This document shows, one piece after another, positions 59,557-64,000 of a stretch of 64,000 bases of DNA; position 1 is the stretch's first letter, and each line of letters opens with the position of its first letter. Source of the DNA: DATKWD01 sp035529695 (lineage in GTDB: Bacteria > Actinomycetota > Acidimicrobiia > Acidimicrobiales > Salinilacustritrichaceae); the NCBI GenBank assembly GCA_035529695.1, contig DATKWD010000142.1:1-64000 (forward strand), written 5' to 3'. The position numbers and the translations under genes are program-made. Under the pieces are notes generated by a model. It had not been told where the DNA came from, did no database searches, and was given only the letters and a program-made list of their open reading frames with translations.

Positions 59557-60216
59557 TCACGCGACCAGCGCGAGGGTGACGGTCGCGGTCACCAGAGCGT
59601 GCGTGAGCGTCGAGGCGTCGTCTTGGTCGACCGCGAGCGTGACGGTCTCGTCGTCGACGGCGATCACCGTGGCTCGCTCGACCAACAGCAGCGTCGGGTC
59701 GCCCCGTGTGGCCGTCGGATCGAGCGTGGCGAGCACGTCGACCTGATCGCCGACCGACAGCGGCAGGTCGACGCCAGATCTCGGAACGGCGACGCCCCGC
59801 TGGTTCGGCCCGAGCATCGCGCCCAGGCCTTCTGCCCCGACGCCGGACAGCCGATGGCCGACCAGGATCTCGCCCGCTTCGACGTCGGCACGGATGGTCC
59901 GGCCGATCGGGTCGGTGGCCACGGCGCCTGCCGGAAGAAGCGACTGAGGAACCTCGACTCGGGCGACGTCTCCGGGTCCGACGACGTGCCCGGCCGCGAG
60001 GTCGGTCGCTGCGATGTGTGCAGAGGTGATCGGCTCCCATCTCGACCGCGCGTCCTCCACCCCGCCGACGGCCGACCGGACGAGAACGAAGGTGAGGGCC
60101 GTCGCGACGACGGCCAGGGTGGTGGGACGCAGGGTGGTGGGCCGCAGGGTGGTGAAGCGGCTCGGCCGACCGAGCGCGGGGCGCCGGCGCGGCTGGGGGC
60201 GGGGGAGCGGCCGCAT
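59557..60216 (-). CDS. SAF-domain protein (CpaB/RcpC-like)
   Basis: 219 residues from ATG 60216, with GAGGAGG close upstream. A basic, Pro/Arg-rich cytoplasmic N-terminus of about 35 residues includes three TTLRP-type repeats encoded by a triplicated 15-bp DNA unit. One membrane helix (about 35-52) follows, then an extracellular SAF domain (ITSAHIAATDLAAGHVVGPGDVARVEVP) and an RcpC-like second part (GVDLPLSVGDQVDVLATL). CpaB proteins belong to Flp/Tad pilus assembly, but no other tad gene lies in the window. It is convergent with copy 2 of pmbA. Confidence 0.75.
   Translation of the reverse strand: MRPLPRPQPRRRPALGRPSRFTTLRPTTLRPTTLAVVATALTFVLVRSAVGGVEDARSRWEPITSAHIAATDLAAGHVVGPGDVARVEVPQSLLPAGAVATDPIGRTIRADVEAGEILVGHRLSGVGAEGLGAMLGPNQRGVAVPRSGVDLPLSVGDQVDVLATLDPTATRGDPTLLLVERATVIAVDDETVTLAVDQDDASTLTHALVTATVTLALVA
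60116..60160. repeat. Three tandem 15-bp repeats inside the SAF-domain gene
   Basis: Units at 60116-60130, 60131-60145 and 60146-60160 share AGGGTGGTG. The first two differ at one base and the third is degenerate. Read on the minus strand they encode Thr-Thr-Leu-Arg-Pro repeats just before the membrane helix, a likely site of slippage. Confidence 0.75.
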
Positions 60217-60261
60217 GGGCCTCCTCGACGACGACGAGTCGGAGGGGAAGTGCTCGACAAC

Positions 60262-61035
60262 CTAGCCGAGCAGGTGCTGGGGAACCTGCTCGATGGCCCC
60301 GAAGAGCACCTTGCGCACCCTGGCGACATTCGACTCGAAGAACGCGAAGACCTCCGCCTGGGTGACCGGTGGGAGGTCGGGTTCGTCGTCGAGGCCGGCG
60401 TCGTAGTCGGTGATCAGCGCGATGTTGACGTAGGGGATCCGCGCTTCGGCGGCCAGCGCGACCTCGGGGTACTGCGTCATGTTGATGACGGTGGCACCCA
60501 TCTGCCGGTAGAAGCGCGACTCTGCGCGGGTGGCGAACCGAGGTCCGTTGATGACCACGACCGTCCCGCCGTCGTGGACCCTGACGCCCTCGGCCCGACA
60601 GGCCTCGACGGCGATCTGTCGGAGCGTCGGGTCGTAGGGATCGGCGAGGCTGACGTGATCGATGTCGCCACCGATGTCCCAGTAGGTGTCGGGTCGACCC
60701 GACGTCTGGTCGACGAGCTGGTCGCAGACGACGAAGTCGCCCGGCGCGAACTCGGGGCACAACGAGCCCGATGCGGAGGGGCCGAAGATCGCTCGAACGC
60801 CGAGTTCGCGCATCGCCCAGAGGTTGGCCCTGGCAGGGATGGCGTGCGGCGGGAACTCGTGATCGACGCCGTGACGCGGGATGAAGGCGACACTCCGTGG
60901 ACCGATCGACCCGATCACCGCGGGGGCCGAGGGGTCGCCGTACGGGGTCTCGATGTGCACCTCGGAGGCATCGTCGAGGAACTCATAGAACCCTGATCCG
61001 CCGAAGACCCCGATGTCGGCGGCCGGCGGGGTCAT
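60262..61035 (-). CDS. mtnP: S-methyl-5'-thioadenosine phosphorylase
   Basis: 257 residues from ATG 61035, overlapping the FmdB stop as ATGA; the longer frame is out of frame with that gene. Landmarks of the MTAP/PNP family are IGVFGGSGFYEFL (phosphate loop), FIPRHGVDHEFPPHAIPARANLWAM, GSLCPEFAPGDFVVCDQLVDQTSGR and INGPRFATRAESRFYRQMGATVINMTQYPEVALA. It cleaves methylthioadenosine, or a related 6-oxo/amino purine nucleoside, with phosphate, feeding methionine salvage. No other salvage gene is nearby. Confidence 0.92.
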   Translation of the reverse strand: MTPPAADIGVFGGSGFYEFLDDASEVHIETPYGDPSAPAVIGSIGPRSVAFIPRHGVDHEFPPHAIPARANLWAMRELGVRAIFGPSASGSLCPEFAPGDFVVCDQLVDQTSGRPDTYWDIGGDIDHVSLADPYDPTLRQIAVEACRAEGVRVHDGGTVVVINGPRFATRAESRFYRQMGATVINMTQYPEVALAAEARIPYVNIALITDYDAGLDDEPDLPPVTQAEVFAFFESNVARVRKVLFGAIEQVPQHLLG

Positions 61036-61361
61036 GCCGAGGTCTTCTCGCTCTTCTTCTTGGTCGGCTCCTTCTTGGGCTTCGCCTCGGTCTTGGTGTC
61101 CGAGGTCGAGGAAGCGTCGCTGGACGACGTGCTCGAGTCGCCCGAGTCGGTCGATGCGGTGGACGAACTCGACGATTTGGACCCCGAACGAGCGTCGTTC
61201 TTGTAGAACCCGCTGCCCTTGAAGCTGATCCCGATGGAGCCGAAGACCTTCTTGAGATCGCCGTGGCAGCTCGGACACTCGGTGAGCGCGTCATCGGTGA
61301 AGGCCTGCACCACCTCGAAGCCCTCTTCGCAGTCCTTGCACTTGTACTCGTAGGTCGGCAT
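61032..61361 (-). CDS. FmdB-family zinc-ribbon protein
   Basis: 109 residues from ATG 61361, with a GAGAG site upstream. The opening MPTYEYKCKDCEEGFEVVQ and the second pair ECPSCHGDLKKVF form the FmdB/CxxC_CXXC_SSSS zinc ribbon, ending with the GISFKGSGFYKND element characteristic of the family. A Ser/Thr- then Lys-rich low-complexity tail follows (about 60-109). FmdB-like proteins are suspected regulators with no firm role. It is coupled to mtnP by ATGA. Confidence 0.9.
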   Translation of the reverse strand: MPTYEYKCKDCEEGFEVVQAFTDDALTECPSCHGDLKKVFGSIGISFKGSGFYKNDARSGSKSSSSSTASTDSGDSSTSSSDASSTSDTKTEAKPKKEPTKKKSEKTSA

Positions 61362-61422
61362 GTCGTCTCTCTTGGCACTCGCAGACGTTGAGTGCCGAGC
61401 ATACCCAGAGCCCTCCGGCACT

Positions 61423-61428
61423 TACGAT
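61423..61428 (+). promoter_or_regulatory. -10-like box TACGAT deciding the plsY start
   Basis: TACGAT ends 7 nt before ATG 61436. It overlaps the alternative ATG at 61427, which argues for 61436 as the start. Confidence 0.5.
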
Positions 61429-61435
61429 GTCGGCA

Positions 61436-62011
61436 ATGGTCGCAGTCGCGCTCCTGCTGGCCTATGGCATCGGCACGCTGCCGACAGCCATCGTGGTCGG
61501 GGCGCGTCGTGGGATCGACCCCACGACGTCGGGGTCGGGCAACCCGGGCGCCACCAACATGTATCGCACCGGTGGTCGTCGAGCGGGCGTCATGGTGTTG
61601 GCGGTCGACCTCCTCAAGGGCGCACTGGCTGCTGGGGTCGGACTGGCCCTCGCCGGCTCGACGTTGGGTCTGGCCATGGGCGCCGCCGCGGTGGTCGGTC
61701 ATGTCTTTCCGGTGCAACGGTCGTTTCGTGGCGGCAAGGGGGTGGCGACCGCCGCCGGCGTGGGGATCGTGGTGACGCCGATCGTCATGCTGGTGCTCGC
61801 GGTGGTGTTCGCCGCAACCGCCAAGGTGACCGGACGGGCATCGATCGCGTCGATCGTCGTCTGCGTGCTCTGGCCGATCGGAGTCGGCCTGGCCGGTCGT
61901 CCGGTGGCCGAGGTCGCGCTGACGGCGTGCATGGGCACGCTCGTGATCTTCCGTCACCACTCGAACATTCGTCGACTGCTCGGCCGGACCGAACCGCGGC
62001 TCGAGGCGTGA
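61436..62011 (+). CDS. plsY: Glycerol-3-phosphate acyltransferase PlsY
   Basis: 191 residues from ATG 61436, with about five membrane helices. The three conserved PlsY loops are present: SGSGNPGATNMYRTGG, GHVFPVQRSFRGGKGVATAAG and the late LVIFRHHSNIRRLL. The enzyme transfers an acyl group from acyl-phosphate to glycerol 3-phosphate, starting phospholipid synthesis at the membrane. Upstream in-frame starts at 61388 and 61427 are less likely, given the promoter box. It may be followed by galU as a separate leaderless transcript. Confidence 0.92.
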   Translation: MVAVALLLAYGIGTLPTAIVVGARRGIDPTTSGSGNPGATNMYRTGGRRAGVMVLAVDLLKGALAAGVGLALAGSTLGLAMGAAAVVGHVFPVQRSFRGGKGVATAAGVGIVVTPIVMLVLAVVFAATAKVTGRASIASIVVCVLWPIGVGLAGRPVAEVALTACMGTLVIFRHHSNIRRLLGRTEPRLEA

Positions 62012-62033
62012 TGGTGCAGGTGGAGCGGAGCCG

Positions 62034-62039
62034 TATCCT
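62034..62039 (+). promoter_or_regulatory. -10-like box TATCCT for galU
   Basis: TATCCT ends 6 nt before ATG 62046, with no ribosome site: a clear leaderless arrangement. Confidence 0.55.
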
Positions 62040-62045
62040 CTGGCC

Positions 62046-62930
62046 ATGAGCCTCGAGGTACGTACCGCCGTCATCCCCGCTGCTGGTCTGGGCACCCGTT
62101 TCCTGCCTGCCACCAAGGCACAGCCCAAGGAGATGCTCCCGGTCGTCGACAAGCCGGCGATCCAGTACGTGATCGAAGAGGCCGTCAAGGCCGGGATCGA
62201 CGACATCCTCGTGATCACCGGACGCGGCAAGCGCAGCCTCGAAGATCACTTCGATCGGAGCTTCGAGCTCGAGCAGCAACTGGCCGACAGCGGCAAGGAC
62301 GAGATCCTGGCCGAGGTCAAGGCCATCGCTGAGCTCGCGGACATCCACTACGTCCGACAGGGTCAGGCCCTCGGGTTGGGGCACGCAGTGTCGGTGGCCC
62401 GCAAGCACGTGGGTGACCGCCCGTTCGCGGTGATGCTCGGTGACGACATCATGGTCGACGACGCCAAGGTCCTGAAGGGGATGATGGCCACCTACTCGCA
62501 GTACGGGCGGTCGGTCGTTGCGCTCCGCGAGGTGGCGAAGGAGGAGATCTCCTCCTACGGCTGCGCCACCCCCGAACGGATCCACGACACGCTCGTGCGA
62601 ATTCTCGACATCGTCGAGAAGCCCGCGCCGGAGGTGGCACCGTCGAACCTCGCCGTGATGGGCCGCTACGTGTTCACACCGGAGATCTTCGCGGCCATCG
62701 ACGAGACCGAGCCAGGGGTCGGCGGCGAGATCCAGCTCACCGACGCCATCGCGCTGTTGATGCGCGAGCAGGCGGTCTACGGCTTCACCTTCACTGAAGG
62801 CCGCTACGACATCGGGAAGAAGCTCGACTACCTGCGGGCAACGGTCGAACTCGCGTGCCTCCGAGAGGATCTCGGACCCGATTTCCGGGCCTTCCTCCGC
62901 CAGTTCGTCGCCGAGATGGACGAGGCCTAG
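62046..62930 (+). CDS. galU: UTP-glucose-1-phosphate uridylyltransferase
   Basis: 294 residues. The nucleotidyltransferase motif AAGLGTRFLPATKAQPKEMLPVVDKP opens the protein. VRQGQALGLGHAV, MLGDDIMVD with the metal-binding Asp, VEKPAPEVAPSNLAVMGRYV, and GEIQLTDAI with GRYDIGKKLDYL complete the GalU pattern. It makes UDP-glucose for envelope polysaccharides and glycolipids. Its TAG stop shares the palindrome CTAG with the convergent PEP-utiliser's stop. Confidence 0.95.
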   Translation: MSLEVRTAVIPAAGLGTRFLPATKAQPKEMLPVVDKPAIQYVIEEAVKAGIDDILVITGRGKRSLEDHFDRSFELEQQLADSGKDEILAEVKAIAELADIHYVRQGQALGLGHAVSVARKHVGDRPFAVMLGDDIMVDDAKVLKGMMATYSQYGRSVVALREVAKEEISSYGCATPERIHDTLVRILDIVEKPAPEVAPSNLAVMGRYVFTPEIFAAIDETEPGVGGEIQLTDAIALLMREQAVYGFTFTEGRYDIGKKLDYLRATVELACLREDLGPDFRAFLRQFVAEMDEA

Positions 62931-64000
62931 CGCGGCGTTGCGTCGTGGGCCGACAGCACCTCGACACGGCCGGCCACCGGATCGACCACCACCTCTGCTC
63001 CGTCGGGAATCAGGCTCACGGCGCCGGCAGCCCCGATGACCGCGGGAAGACCCAACTCTCTTGCGATCACTGCGGCGTGGCACAGGAGTCCGCCCTCCTC
63101 GGTGACGACGGCGCCGGCCATCGCGAGGACTGCGTTGTAGGTGGGTGAGGTGAACGGGGCGACCAGCACGTCGCCGGGTTCCATCGACGCGAACGCGTCC
63201 TCGGCGACGGTCACGACCCGTGCAGTGCCGCGATAGGAGTCGGTGCCCAGTCCGAGGCCGTGCAACGGCGCATACCCCGCCTCCGCCTCGAGTGCGGGCA
63301 TCACGGTGAGAATCACCTCGGTCACCTGTCCGAGGTAGGGGGGCATGACCGACACCGGGGGAAGGACCTCGTCGGGTCCGAGCTGAGGGGGAGCGTCGAG
63401 GGTCGCCCAGGTGCGTCGCTGAGCGGCCCTGTCTGCGATCTCGGCGAGTGTCGGCGTCGCCGACCCATGCAGCCGATCGGCGATCTCGTCCACGGAGAGC
63501 TCGAACACGTGGCCCTCCTCATGGAGCGCACCCGAGCGAGTGAGGCGATCGCCGGCAACCAACAACGCACGGCGGAGCAGCCCGGCCGGCCATTCATAGG
63601 TGATCGGGCCGTTGGCGTCCCGCAATCCGTACGACGCGCGGGCCTGAGCGACGAGTCGATCGAACGCTTCGTGGTGCTCGGCGGACACCCGGTCGCGGAG
63701 CGCTGACAGGGCGCGCTCCGCGCGGCTTGCGTCGGCGTCGGCGGGCGACGGCGAGCGTCGTACGGCGTTCACGATGAGTCCCGGCACTTCGCACAGCATC
63801 CGGGCTTGGAGGTCGTATCCCGTGGTCAGCCTCCACCCGTGTGTCCGCAGGTAGCCGGCGAGCCGGGTCGCGGCTTCTCCTCCCGCGGCATCGATGTCCT
63901 CGAGGGTCGCGATCTGCTCGGGATCGAAGCCCTGCTCGCGGAGGGCGTCGGCGATGCCGCGGGCCGCGACCGATGCGGATCGCGTGGCAGGAGAGGCGTG
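62927..64000 (-). CDS. PEP-utilising enzyme, C-terminal part (5' truncated by window edge)
   Basis: The frame is open from the right edge to TAG 62927, giving 357 residues; the ATG at 63799 is internal, as in-frame coding continues upstream of it. The swivelling PEP-utiliser domain is clear: GDVLVAPFTSPTYNAVLAMAGAVVTEEGGLLCHAAVIARELGLPAVIG, with the phosphorylatable His in GLLCHAA. Upstream, a helical region (HEEGHVFELSVDEIADRL) resembles the middle of PEP synthase- or rifampin-phosphotransferase-like proteins. An ATP-grasp N-terminus would be expected outside the window, so the substrate cannot be decided. Confidence 0.8.
   Translation of the reverse strand, partial: HASPATRSASVAARGIADALREQGFDPEQIATLEDIDAAGGEAATRLAGYLRTHGWRLTTGYDLQARMLCEVPGLIVNAVRRSPSPADADASRAERALSALRDRVSAEHHEAFDRLVAQARASYGLRDANGPITYEWPAGLLRRALLVAGDRLTRSGALHEEGHVFELSVDEIADRLHGSATPTLAEIADRAAQRRTWATLDAPPQLGPDEVLPPVSVMPPYLGQVTEVILTVMPALEAEAGYAPLHGLGLGTDSYRGTARVVTVAEDAFASMEPGDVLVAPFTSPTYNAVLAMAGAVVTEEGGLLCHAAVIARELGLPAVIGAAGAVSLIPDGAEVVVDPVAGRVEVLSAHDATPR

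Noticed and set aside
59557..60216. SAF-domain protein as evidence for a Tad pilus locus
   Set aside because: No cpaF/tadA, tadB/C, pilin or prepilin-peptidase gene is present in the window.
1..64000. tRNA, rRNA, riboswitch, prophage or CRISPR features
   Set aside because: No cloverleaf-like intergenic segment, no long conserved RNA, no phage structural or integrase genes and no repeat-spacer array were found; all gaps are under 300 bp.

Overview
The window is high-GC, densely packed bacterial chromosome (about two-thirds G+C by eye). The gene families point to an actinobacterium, most plausibly an Acidimicrobiia (Ilumatobacter-like) lineage: a DUF222/HNH nuclease, a WS/DGAT wax-ester synthase, DUF3097, an Rv1264-like adenylate cyclase, an LppX-like lipoprotein and diaminopentanoate-dehydrogenase-like reductases. 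The taxonomic placement is inference. I see no rRNA, tRNA, CRISPR array, prophage or insertion sequence, and no gap above 300 bp. Many gene starts lie 6-10 nt downstream of a TAnnnT box with no Shine-Dalgarno, which suggests widespread leaderless transcription.

Layout. 1-1319 (minus): tail of a ba3-type haem-copper oxidase cluster with an extra membrane cupredoxin. 1489-12422: lipid and intermediary metabolism (esterase, two DapB-like reductases, L,D-transpeptidase, SRPBCC protein, WS/DGAT, a TPP enzyme plus aldehyde dehydrogenase). 12484-15163: RIO-like kinase, adenylate cyclase, crotonase. 15243-22262: a CotH / VTC-domain / DUF4956 / giant CotH-beta-helix lipoprotein locus. 22243-30104 (minus): a tightly packed run of Gfo/Idh/MocA oxidoreductase, GlcG/HbpS-like protein, vanadium haloperoxidase, enolase-superfamily enzyme, a peroxiredoxin-like gene whose active-site codon is an in-frame UGA (probable selenocysteine), then dusB, maf and an acetyltransferase. 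30152-38293: a second Gfo/Idh/MocA enzyme, a CRTAC1-like lipoprotein, a sugar-type ABC transporter, an aldo/keto reductase with an apparent AUC start, and a PhyH oxygenase.

38343-45509 is a four-gene NurA-HerA-SbcD(Mre11)-SbcC(Rad50) double-strand-break repair operon with overlapping or abutting genes. 45534-47370 is a DrrAB-type exporter with a 30-codon coupling ORF between its two genes. 47391-55420 holds DUF3097, an SDR, a crotonase, nfuA, dxs, a PAP2 enzyme, an LppX-like lipoprotein, an alpha/beta hydrolase and a thioesterase. 55442-59550 is tldD followed by two tandem pmbA paralogues. 59557-64000 has a SAF-domain protein, mtnP, an FmdB zinc ribbon, plsY, galU and the 3' part of a PEP-utilising enzyme.

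The most notable observation is the UGA codon at 25379-25381. It sits exactly where the first redox-active cysteine of an AhpC/TSA-like CxxC motif is expected, the frame is open on both sides, and perfect hairpins follow immediately. One of them matches the general bacterial SECIS geometry. The gene lies within a few bases of a vanadium-haloperoxidase-like gene, which suggests a peroxide- or hypohalite-linked redox module.
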